Below, in pieces: positions 14,081 to 24,264 of a stretch of DNA of 64,000 nt. Under the pieces are notes generated by a model that was not told the origin of the DNA, ran no database searches, and saw only the letters and a program-made list of their open reading frames with translations. Numbering within the stretch: position 1 is the first letter of the stretch; each line of letters begins with the position of its first letter. The DNA is taken from assembly GCA_964057225.1 (NCBI GenBank), contig CAXKVF010000077.1, positions 62,001 through 126,000 of the forward strand, in the 5' to 3' direction. The DNA comes from Auanema rhodensis. Lineage: Eukaryota > Nematoda > Chromadorea > Rhabditida > Rhabditidae. The translations under genes and the position numbers were made by a program.

Positions 14081-16544
14081 GACTAATATGGACATGTGGA
14101 ATCTAATTTTGAAAACCGCATCTCTTTATCTTTTACGTGAAGCGAGTTACATACCAAGTGCACATCACGTGTACATTTAATTAGCATAAATTAAAGTTCA
14201 CGTAAATTTCAAAGTCATGGTTACCATGCACCAATATCAATAAAAATTTGTTTTTAGACTAATATGGACATGGGGAATCTAATTTTGAAAACCGCATCTC
14301 TTTATCTTTCACGTGAAGCGAGTTACATACCAAGTGCACATCACGTGTACATTTAATTAGCATAAATTAAAGTTCACGTAAATTTCAAAGTCATGGTTAC
14401 CATGAACCAATATCAATAAAAATTTGTTTTTAGACTAATATGGACATGGGGAATCTAATTTTGAAAACCGCATCTCTTTATCTTTCACGTGAAGCGAGTT
14501 ACATACCAAGTGCACATCACGTGTACATTTAATTAGCATAAATTAAAGTTCACGTAAATTTCAAAGTCATGGTTACCATGCACCAATATCAATAAAAATT
14601 TGTTTTTAGACTAATATGGACATGGGGAATCTAATTTTGAAAACCGCATCTCTTTATCTTTCACGTGAAGCGAGTTACATACCAAGTGCACATCACGTGT
14701 ACATTTAATTAGCATAAATTAAAGTTCACGTACATTTCAAAGTCATGGTTACCATGAACCAATATCAATAAAAATTTGTTTTTAGACTAATATGGACATG
14801 GGGAATCTAATTTTGAAAACCGCATCTCTTTATCTTTCACGTGAAGCGAGTTACATACCAAGTGCACATCACGTGTACATTTAATTAGCATAAATTAAAG
14901 TTCACGTAAATTTCAAAGTCATGGTTACCATGCACCAATATCAATAAAAATTTGTTTTTAGACTAATATGGACATGGGGAATCTAATTTTGAAGACCGCA
15001 TCTCTTTATCTTTCACGTGAAGCGAGTTACATACCAAGTGCACATCACGTGTACATTTAATTAGCATAAATTAAAGTTCACGTAAATTTCAAAGTCATGG
15101 TTACCATGAACCAATATCAATAAAAATTTGTTTTTAGACTAATATGGACATGGGGAATCTAATTTTGAAAACCGCATCTCTTTATCTTTCACGTGAAGCG
15201 AGTTACATACCAAGTGCACATCACGTGTACATTTAATTAGCATAAATTAAAGTTCACGTAAATTTCAAAGTCATGGTTACCATGCACCAATATCAATAAA
15301 AATTTGTTTTTAGACTAATATGGACATGGGGAATCTAATTTTGAAAACCGCATCTCTTTATCTTTCACGTGAAGCGAGTTACATACCAAGTGCACATCAC
15401 GTGTACATTTAATTAGCATAAATTAAAGTTCACGTAAATTTCAAAGTCATGGTTACCATGAACCAATATCAATAAAAATTTGTTTTTAGACTAATATGGA
15501 CATGGGGAATCTAATTTTGAAAACCGCATCTCTTTATCTTTCACGTGAAGCGAGTTACATACCAAGTGCACATCACGTGTACATTTAATTAGCATAAATT
15601 AAAGTTCACGTAAATTTCAAAGTCATGGTTACCATGCACCAATATCAATAAAAATTTGTTTTTAGACTAATATGGACATGGGGAATCTAATTTTGAAAAC
15701 CGCATCTCTTTATCTTTCACGTGAAGCGAGTTACATACCAAGTGCACATCACGTGTACATTTAATTAGCATAAATTAAAGTTCACGTAAATTTCAAAGTC
15801 ATGGTTACCATGAACCAATATCAATAAAAATTTGTTTTTAGACTAATATGGACATGGGGAATCTAATTTTGAAAACCGCATCTCTTTATCTTTCACGTGA
15901 AGCGAGTTACATACCAAGTGCACATCACGTGTACATTTAATTAGCATAAATTAAAGTTCACGTAAATTTCAAAGTCATGGTTACCATGCACCAATATCAA
16001 TAAAAATTTGTTTTTAGACTAATATGGACATGGGGAATCTAATTTTGAAGACCGCATCTCTTTATCTTTCACGTGAAGCGAGTTACATACCAAGTGCACA
16101 TCACGTGTACATTTAATTAGCATAAATTAAAGTTCACGTAAATTTCAAAGTCATGGTTACCATGAACCAATATCAATAAAAATTTGTTTTTAGACTAATA
16201 TGGACATGGGGAATCTAATTTTGAAAACCGCATCTCTTTATCTTTCACGTGAAGCGAGTTACATACCAAGTGCACATCACGTGTACATTTAATTAGCATA
16301 AATTAAAGTTCACGTAAATTTCAAAGTCATGGTTACCATGCACCAATATCAATAAAAATTTGTTTTTAGACTAATATGGACATGGGGAATCTAATTTTGA
16401 AAACCGCATCTCTTTATCTTTCACGTGAAGCGAGTTACATACCAAGTGCACATCACGTGTACATTTAATTAGCATAAATTAAAGTTCACGTAAATTTCAA
16501 AGTCATGGTTACCATGAACCAATATCAATAAAAATTTGTTTTTA
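14081..16544 (+). repeat. Dimeric (352-bp) alternation of two monomer subtypes
   Basis: Fourteen consecutive monomers alternate strictly between the CACC and AACC forms at positions 149-152, giving seven dimers of 352 bp. Two of the AACC members, at 14961 and 16017, also share GAAGACC in place of GAAAACC and lie exactly six monomers apart. This suggests that the dimers were further amplified in larger blocks. The alternation breaks at 16545, where two AACC copies occur in a row. Confidence 0.72.
15665..15840 (+). repeat. Intact paralogue of the monomer interrupted by the retroelement
   Basis: This monomer lies 33 monomers to the left of the interrupted one in the duplicated tract that spans the insertion, after allowing for the 680 bp added by the insertion. 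Both are AACC subtype. Their flanking monomers share the order of subtypes from 15313 leftmost and from 21121 in the other copy. The site matching the insertion point, TAAATTA at 15771-15777, is uninterrupted here, so this copy acts as an empty-site reference. The assignment rests on variant patterns read by eye and is weaker on the left side of the tract than on the right. Confidence 0.6.
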
Positions 16545-19500
16545 GACTAATATGGACATGGGGAATCTAATTTTGAAAACCGCATCTCTTTATCTTTCAC
16601 GTGAAGCGAGTTACATACCAAGTGCACATCACGTGTACATTTAATTAGCATAAATTAAAGTTCACGTAAAATTCAAAGTCATGGTTACCATGAACCAATA
16701 TCAATAAAAATTTGTTTTTAGACTAATATGGACATGGGGAATCTAATTTTGAAAACCGCATCTCTTTATCTTTCACGTGAAGCGAGTTACATACCAAGTG
16801 CACATCACGTGTACATTTAATTAGCATAAATTAAAGTTCACGTAAATTTCAAAGTCATGGTTACCATGCACCAATATCAATAAAAATTTGTTTTTAGACT
16901 AATATGGACATGGGGAATCTAATTTTGAAAACCGCATCTCTTTATCTTTCACGTGAAGCGAGTTACATACCAAGTGCACATCACGTGTACATTTAATTAG
17001 CATAAATTAAAGTTCACGTAAATTTCAAAGTCATGGTTACCATGAACCAATATCAATAAAAATTTGTTTTTAGACTAATATGGACATGGGGAATCTAATT
17101 TTGAAAACCGCATCTCTTTATCTTTCACGTGAAGCGAGTTACATACCAAGTGCACATCACGTGTACATTTAATTAGCATAAATTAAAGTTCACGTAAAAT
17201 TCAAAGTCATGGTTACCATGAACCAATATCAATAAAAATTTGTTTTTAGACTAATATGGACATGGGGAATCTAATTTTGAAAACCGCATCTCTTTATCTT
17301 TCACGTGAAGCGAGTTACATACCAAGTGCACATCACGTGTACATTTAATTAGCATAAATTAAAGTTCACGTAAAATTCAAAGTCATGGTTACCATGCACC
17401 AATATCAATAAAAATTTGTTTTTAGACTAATATGGACATGGGGAATCTAATTTTGAAAACCGCATCTCTTTATCTTTCACGTGAAGCGAGTTACATACCA
17501 AGTGCACATCACGTGTACATTTAATTAGCATAAATTAAAGTTCACGTAAATTTCAAAGTCATGGTTACCATGAACCAATATCAATAAAAATTTGTTTTTA
17601 GACTAATATGGACATGGGGAATCTAATTTTGAAAACCGCATCTCTTTATCTTTCACGTGACGCGAGTTACATACCAAGTGCACATCACGTGTACATTTAA
17701 TTAGCATAAATTAAAGTTCACGTAAATTTCAAAGTCATGGTTACCATGAACCAATATCAATAAAAATTTGTTTTTAAACTAATATGGACATGGGGAATCT
17801 AATTTTGAAAACCGCATCTCTTTATCTTTCACGTGAAGCGAGTTACATACCAAGTGCACATCACGTGTACATTTAATTAGCATGAATTAAAGTTCACGTA
17901 AATTTCAAAGTCATGGTTACCATGCACCAATATCAATAAAAATTTGTTTTTAGACTAATATGGACATGGGGAATCTAATTTTGAAAACCGCATCTCTTTA
18001 TCTTTCACGTGAAGCGAGTTACATACCAAGTGCACATCACGTGTACATTTAATTAGCATAAATTAAAGTTCACGTAAATTTCAAAGTCATGGTTACCATG
18101 CACCAATATCAATAAAAATTTGTTTTTAGACTAATATGGACATGGGGAATCTAATTTTGAAAACCGCATCTCTTTATCTTTCACGTGAAGCGAGTTACAT
18201 ACCAAGTGCACATCACGTGTACATTTAATTAGCATAAATTAAAGTTCACGTAAATTTCTAAGTCATGGTTACCATGAACCAATATCAATAAAAATTTGTT
18301 TTTAGACTAATATGGACATGGGGAATCTAATTTTGAAAACCGCATCTCTTTATCTTTCACGTGAAGCGAGTTACATACCAAGTGCACATCACGTGTACAT
18401 TTAATTAGCATAAATTAAAGTTCACGTAAATTTCAAAGTCATGGTTACCATGAACCAATATCAATAAAAATTTGTTTTTAGACTAATATGGACATGGGGA
18501 ATCTAATTTTGAAAACCGCATCTCTTAATCTTTCACGTGAAGCGAGTTACATACCAAGTGCACATCACGTGTACATTTAATTAGCATAAATTAAAGTTCA
18601 CGTAAATTTCAAAGTCATGGTTACCATGAAGCAATATCAATAAAAATTTGTTTTTAGACTAATATGGACATGGGGAATCTAATTTTGAAAACCGCATCTC
18701 TTTATCTTTCACGTGAAGCGAGTTACATACCAAGTGCACATCACGTGTACATTTAATTAGCATAAATTAAAGTTCACGTAAATTTCAAAGTCATGGTTAC
18801 CATGAACCAATATCAATAAAAATTTGTTTTTAGACTAATATGGACATGGGGAATCTAATTTTGAAAACCGCATCTCTTTATCTTTCACGTGAAGCGAGTT
18901 ACATACCAAGTGCACATCACGTGTACATTTAATTAGCATAAATTAAAGTTCACGTAAAATTCAAAGTCATGGTTACCATGCACCAATATCAATAAAAATT
19001 TGTTTTTAGACTAATATGGACATGGGGAATCTAATTTTGAAAACCGCATCTCTTTATCTTTCACGTGAAGCGAGTTACATACCAAGTGCACATCACGTGT
19101 ACATTTAATTAGCATAAATTAAAGTTCACGTAAATTTCAAAGTCATGGTTACCATGAACCAATATCAATAAAAATTTGTTTTTAGACTAATATGGACATG
19201 GGGAATCTAATTTTGGAAACCGCATCTCTTTATCTTTCATGTGAAGCGAGTTACATACCAAGTGCACATCACGTGTACATTTAATTAGCATAAATTAAAG
19301 TTCACGTAAATTTCAAAGTCATGGTTACCATGAAGCAATATCAATAAAAATTTGTTTTTAGACTAATATGGACATGGGGAATCTAATTTTGAAAACCGCA
19401 TCTCTTTATCTTTCACGTGAAGCGAGTTACATACCAAGTGCACATCACGTGTACATTTAATTAGCATAAATTAAAGTTCACGTAAATTTCAAAGTCATGG

Positions 19501-21578
19501 TTACCATGAACCAATATCAATAAAAATTTGTTTTTAGACTAATATGGACATGGGGAATTTAATTTTGAAAACCGCATCTCTTTATCTTTCACGTGAAGCG
19601 AGTTACATACCAAGTGCACATCACGTGTACATTTAATTAGCATAAATTAAAGTTCACGTAAAATTCAAAGTCATGGTTACCATGCACCAATATCAATAAA
19701 AATTTGTTTTTAGACTAATATGGACATGGGGAATCTAATTTTGAAAACCGCATCTCTTTATCTTTCACGTGAAGCGAGTTACATACCAAGTGCACATCAC
19801 GTGTACATTTAATTAGCATAAATTAAAGTTCACGTAAATTTGAAAGTCATGGTTACCATGAACCAATATCAATAAAAATTTGTTTTTAGACTAATATGGA
19901 CATGGGGAATCTAATTTTGGAAACCGCATCTCTTTATCTTTCACGTGAAGCGAGTTACATACCAAGTGCACATCACGTGTACATTTAATTAGCATAAATT
20001 AAAGTTCACGTAAATTTCAAAGTCATGGTTACCATTAAGCAATATCAATAAAAATTTGTTTTTAGACTAATATGGACATGGTGAATCTAATTTTGAAAAC
20101 CGCATCTCTTTATCTTTCACGTGAAGCGAGTTACATACCAAGTGCACATCACGTGTACATTTAATTAGCATAAATTAAAGTTCACGTAAATTTCAAAGTC
20201 ATGGTTACCATGAACCAATATCAATAAAAATTTGTTTTTAGACTAATATGGACATGGGGAATCTAATTTTGAAAACCGCATCTCTTTATCTTTCACGTGA
20301 AGCGAGTTACATACCAAGTGCACATCACGTGTACATTTAATTAGCATAAATTAAAGTTCACGTAAATTTCAAAGTCATGGTTACCATGAACCAATATCAA
20401 TAAAAATTTGTTTTTAGACTAATATGGACATGTGGAATCTAATTTTGAAAACCGCATCTCTTTATCTTTCACGTGAAGCGAGTTACATACCAAGTGCACA
20501 TCACGTGTACATTTAATTAGCATAAATTAAAGTTCACGTAAATTTCAAAGTCATGGTTACCATGCACCAATATCAATAAAAATTTGTTTTTAGACTAATA
20601 TGGACATGGGGAATCTAATTTTGAAAACCGCATCTCTTTATCTTTCACGTGAAGCGAGTTACATACCAAGTGCACATCACGTGTACATTTAATTAGCATA
20701 AATTAAAGTTCACGTAAATTTCAAAGTCATGGTTACCATGAACCAATATCAATAAAAATTTGTTTTTAGACTAATATGGACATGGGGAATCTAATTTTGA
20801 AAACCGCATCTCTTTATCTTTCACGTGAAGCGAGTTACATACCAAGTGCACATCACGTGTACATTTAATTAGCATAAATTAAAGTTCACGTAAATTTCAA
20901 AGTCATGGTTACCATGAACCAATATCAATAAAAATTTGTTTTTAGACTAATATGGACATGGGGAATCTAATTTTGAAAACCGCATCTCTTTATCTTTCAC
21001 GTGAAGCGAGTTACATACCAAGTGCACATCACGTGTACATTTAATTAGCATAAATTAAAGTTCACGTAAATTTCAAAGTCATGGTTACCATGAACCAATA
21101 TCAATAAAAATTTGTTTTTAGACTAATATGGACATGGGGAATCTAATTTTGAAAACCGCATCTCTTTATCTTTCACGTGAAGCGAGTTACATACCAAGTG
21201 CACATCACGTGTACATTTAATTAGCATAAATTAAAGTTCACGTAAATTTCAAAGTCATGGTTACCATGAACCAATATCAATAAAAATTTGTTTTTAGACT
21301 AATATGGACATGGGGAATCTAATTTTGAAAACCGCATCTCTTTATCTTTCACGTGAAGCGAGTTACATACCAAGTGCACATCACGTGTACATTTAATTAG
21401 CATAAATTAAAGTTCACGTAAATTTCAAAGTCATGGTTACCATGCACCAATATCAATAAAAATTTGTTTTTAGACTAATATGGACATGGGGAATCTAATT
21501 TTGAAAACCGCATCTCTTTATCTTTCACGTGAAGCGAGTTACATACCAAGTGCACATCACGTGTACATTTAATTAGCA

Positions 21579-21585
21579 TAAATTA
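21579..21585 (+). repeat. Left target-site duplication, TAAATTA
   Basis: This is the last satellite sequence before the insert. It matches monomer positions 107-113 and is repeated exactly at 22259-22265. Seven base pairs is within the range known for target-primed non-LTR retrotransposon insertions. Confidence 0.85.
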
Positions 21586-22129
21586 GTCAAGGTTTATTGT
21601 TCTTTATCACAGGTTGTAACATTAGTGGTTTTTAAGAGAAGAAGTATGAAAAAAGATCCTTACAATACGAACATAATTATAAAAATTAAAAAATGAATAA
21701 GCAGTAAATGTGCAAAGTTGAGAAGAGTTATTGAATCAATTTTGTCTTTTAAGATACATACTTTTAGCTAGTCTCTCTATGTATTATGAAATGTTAACCC
21801 ATTCTCAAAAAAACAGGGGAGTTGTTCAAATCAGATAAGTGATCTGACCTCTTTTTTTACGTTTACCAGGTGCGGTGGAACTTATAATAAAGTCGAGCCC
21901 GTTCTGGTAAGAAGAGGTAACTGTCACCTGGTTCGTATGGCTAATGCCTATAGAAACTATGGTGAAGTAACAGTGTAGCAAAGAAGGAAGCGAGGATGTG
22001 GTTGGAACAAAACAGTGACACATAAAGTAACTTAGCTTTAAAAAGTTATAAAAAAACATATTGAGACAATAATTCAAAAAAAAAAATAGGACGCTAGACA
22101 AATATAGTACAAAAATGAGAAAAATAAAT
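21586..22129 (-). other. Apparent 3' UTR of the LINE remnant
   Basis: This 544-bp stretch lies after the stop codon of the reverse-transcriptase fragment in element orientation. It holds no recognisable protein. On the element strand it contains an 11-base T run (A run at 22076-22086 on the plus strand) and a stretch of higher G+C around 21840-22010. It ends with AATAAA 7 bases before the satellite. An open frame of 139 codons crosses it on the minus strand from 22245 to 21826, but this frame starts inside the duplicated 5' end, is out of frame with the recognised coding fragment and has no family resemblance that I can see. Confidence 0.65.
21593..21598 (-). promoter_or_regulatory. Polyadenylation signal AATAAA at the element's 3' end
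   Basis: The plus-strand TTTATT reads AATAAA on the element strand. It is followed by CCTTGAC and then the target duplication. A canonical signal this close to the 3' end is what the end of a LINE transcript is expected to contain, and it supports the minus-strand orientation. An A+T-rich sequence can show this hexamer by chance. Confidence 0.6.
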
Positions 22130-22258
22130 TTAATGATTCTTAAGAAAAACTTGAAGATGTTTACGGAAGTTGACAGCTTTTTCAAGATTGACAATGTTCT
22201 CTGGTATTGAGTTCCAATGTTCTCTGGTATTAAATTGATTGACAATGTTCTCTGGTAT
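22130..22258 (-). pseudogene. C-terminal fragment of LINE ORF2-type reverse transcriptase
   Basis: Forty-two codons and a stop are open on the minus strand. The segment HWNSIPENIVN, followed after a short gap by a helix with NFRKHLQVFL and the end LKNH, matches the general pattern of the extreme C-terminus of many animal non-LTR ORFs (W-N-S-L-P-x-x-V/I-V, then F-K-x-x-L). The polymerase, endonuclease and all catalytic residues are missing because of the 5' truncation, so it is a dead fragment. IPENIVN appears twice in the frame, 17 codons apart, because of a DNA duplication at the truncation end; only the copy nearer the stop is likely native. A longer open frame runs upstream to an ATG at 22312, but its first 18 codons are antisense satellite and have no bearing on function. 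Confidence 0.7.
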
Positions 22259-22264
22259 TAAATT
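22186..22264 (+). repeat. Threefold short duplication at the truncated 5' end of the LINE
   Basis: CAATGTTCTCTGGTATT occurs at 22192-22208, 22215-22231 and 22243-22259. The first and third copies share 23 identical bases (22186-22208 and 22237-22259), 51 bp apart. The second and third share 22 bases that run on into AAATT (22215-22236 and 22243-22264), 28 bp apart. The AAATT after the second copy matches the satellite target that follows the third. The repeats sit exactly at the element-satellite junction. They look like filler DNA from template switching when the first-strand cDNA was joined to the target, and do not look like part of the original element. Confidence 0.75.
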
Positions 22265-22265
22265 A
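22259..22265 (+). repeat. Right target-site duplication, TAAATTA
   Basis: This exact copy of 21579-21585 marks where the satellite resumes, at monomer position 107. The exact edge is uncertain by a few bases, because the element's own duplicated segment also ends in ATTAAATT. Confidence 0.82.
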
Positions 22266-24264
22266 AAGTTCACGTAAATTTCAAAGTCATGGTTACCATG
22301 AACCAATATCAATAAAAATTTGTTTTTAGACTAATATGGACATGGGGAATCTAATTTTGAAAACCGCATCTCTTTATCTTTCACGTGAAGCGAGTTACAT
22401 ACCAAGTGCACATCACGTGTACATTTAATTAGCATAAATTAAAGTTCACGTAAATTTCAAAGTCATGGTTACCATGCACCAATATCAATAAAAATTTGTT
22501 TTTAGACTAATATGGACATGGGGAATCTAATTTTGAAGACCGCATCTCTTTATCTTTCACGTGAAGCGAGTTACATACCAAGTGCACATCACGTGTACAT
22601 TTAATTAGCATAAATTAAAGTTCACGTAAATTTCAAAGTCATGGTTACCATGAACCAATATCAATAAAAATTTGTTTTTAGACTAATATGGACATGGGGA
22701 ATCTAATTTTGAAAACCGCATCTCTTTATCTTTCACGTGAAGCGAGTTACATACCAAGTGCACATCACGTGTACATTTAATTAGCATAAATTAAAGTTCA
22801 CGTAAATTTCAAAGTCATGGTTACCATGCACCAATATCAATAAAAATTTGTTTTTAGACTAATATGGACATGGGGAATCTAATTTTGAAAACCGCATCTC
22901 TTTATCTTTCACGTGAAGCGAGTTACATACCAAGTGCACATCACGTGTACATTTAATTAGCATAAATTAAAGTTCACGTAAATTTCAAAGTCATGGTTAC
23001 CATGAACCAATATCAATAAAAATTTGTTTTTAGACTAATATGGACATGGGGAATCTAATTTTGAAAACCGCATCTCTTTATCTTTCACGTGAAGCGAGTT
23101 ACATACCAAGTGCACATCACGTGTACATTTAATTAGCATAAATTAAAGTTCACGTAAAATTCAAAGTCATGGTTACCATGCACCAATATCAATAAAAATT
23201 TGTTTTTAGACTAATATGGACATGGGGAATCTAATTTTGAAAACCGCATCTCTTTATCTTTCACGTGAAGCGAGTTACATACCAAGTGCACATCACGTGT
23301 ACATTTAATTAGCATAAATTAAAGTTCACGTAAATTTCAAAGTCATGGTTACCATGAACCAATATCAATAAAAATTTGTTTTTAGACTAATATGGACATG
23401 GGGAATCTAATTTTGAAAACCGCATCTCTTTATCTTTCACGTGAAGCGAGTTACATACCAAGTGCACATCACGTGTACATTTAATTAGCATAAATTAAAG
23501 TTCACGTAAATTTCAAAGTCATGGTTACCATGCACCAATATCAATAAAAATTTGTTTTTAGACTAATATGGACATGGGGAATCTAATTTTGAAAACCGCA
23601 TCTCTTTATCTTTCACGTGAAGCGAGTTACATACCAAGTGCACATCACGTGTACATTTAATTAGCATAAATTAAAGTTCACGTAAATTTCAAAGTCATGG
23701 TTACCATGAACCAATATCAATAAAAATTTGTTTTTAGACTAATATGGACATGGGGAATCTAATTTTGAAAACCGCATCTCTTTATCTTTCACGTGAAGCG
23801 AGTTACATACCAAGTGCACATCACGTGTACATTTAATTAGCATAAATTAAAGTTCACGTAAAATTCAAAGTCATGGTTACCATGCACCAATATCAATAAA
23901 AATTTGTTTTTAGACTAATATGGACATGGGGAATCTAATTTTGAAAACCGCATCTCTTTATCTTTCACGTGAAGCGAGTTACATACCAAGTGCACATCAC
24001 GTGTACATTTAATTAGCATAAATTAAAGTTCACGTAAATTTCAAAGTCATGGTTACCATGAACCAATATCAATAAAAATTTGTTTTTAGACTAATATGGA
24101 CATGGGGAATCTAATTTTGAAAACCGCATCTCTTTATCTTTCACGTGACGCGAGTTACATACCAAGTGCACATCACGTGTACATTTAATTAGCATAAATT
24201 AAAGTTCACGTAAATTTCAAAGTCATGGTTACCATGAACCAATATCAATAAAAATTTGTTTTTA

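Larger units (their letters stand above)
1..21585 (+). repeat. 176-bp satellite array, left block (122 full monomers plus 113 bp)
   Basis: This block is a head-to-tail tandem array of a 176-bp monomer. Taking GACTAATATGG as the monomer start, copies begin at 1, 177, 353 and so on. The same start recurs at 2641, 5281, 7921, 10561, 13201, 15841, 18481 and 21121, which are exact 15-monomer steps. No net indel and no inversion is visible. By eye most copies differ from the consensus at only a few bases. The recurrent variable sites are monomer position 47 (T, C or A), 127 (T or A), 149 (C or A) and 151 (C or G). Copies starting near 881, 1233 and 1409 carry more private changes than usual. Stop codons in every frame prevent any long ORF. 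The block ends inside the monomer that starts at 21473, where the inserted element begins. The layout is typical of eukaryotic heterochromatic satellite DNA. Centromere identity is possible but not shown. Confidence 0.98.
21586..22258 (-). mobile_element. 5'-truncated non-LTR retrotransposon (LINE) remnant, 673 bp
   Basis: This is the only non-satellite DNA in the window. Read on the minus strand, it begins with a fragment coding for a LINE-type reverse-transcriptase C-terminus and ends in a stop codon at 22130-22132. About 540 bp of noncoding 3' UTR follows, with AATAAA near the extreme 3' end, which reads AATAAACCTTGAC. It is flanked by a perfect 7-bp duplication of satellite sequence. Severe 5' truncation, a flanking duplication and a retained 3' end are the usual products of target-primed reverse transcription. 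There is no poly(A) tail, which is known for some clades such as CR1-like and RTE-like elements, but the fragment is too short for a clade call. I found no terminal inverted repeats and no LTR. A SINE that borrowed a LINE tail is a less likely alternative, because the coding part is present. The element cannot move by itself. It was probably supplied by an active relative elsewhere in the genome. Confidence 0.75.
21473..22328 (+). repeat. Satellite monomer split by an insertion
   Basis: The monomer that starts at 21473 is intact for 113 bp, up to 21585. The satellite resumes at 22259 and completes the monomer at 22328 (70 bp). The two parts sum to 183 bp, which is 176 plus a 7-bp overlap, TAAATTA, at monomer positions 107-113. 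The insertion therefore duplicated 7 bp and deleted nothing. The target lies on the right arm of the TTTAATT/AATTAAA inverted repeat. Confidence 0.93.

Noticed and set aside
22076-22086. A11 run as a poly(A) tail of a plus-strand retroelement
   Set aside because: It lies inside the insert with about 170 bp of further non-satellite sequence after it. The coding fragment, AATAAA position and target duplication all support minus-strand orientation.
21826-22245. Open frame of 139 codons on the minus strand
   Set aside because: It starts inside the threefold duplicated junction, is out of frame with the recognised reverse-transcriptase C-terminus and runs through apparent 3' UTR. Its hydrophobic stretch comes from A+T-rich sequence read in an arbitrary frame. 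I see no family resemblance.
21586-22258. DNA transposon or Helitron as the identity of the insert
   Set aside because: The ends (GTCAAGG on the left, CTGGTATT on the right) are not inverted repeats of each other. There is no CTRR 3' end with hairpin, and the 7-bp duplication with a LINE-like coding tail fits retrotransposition better.
22259-22312. ATG start and first 18 codons of the 60-codon minus-strand frame
   Set aside because: These codons are antisense satellite joined by chance to the LINE fragment. The same satellite sequence elsewhere does not keep a long open frame, so this is not a true gene start.
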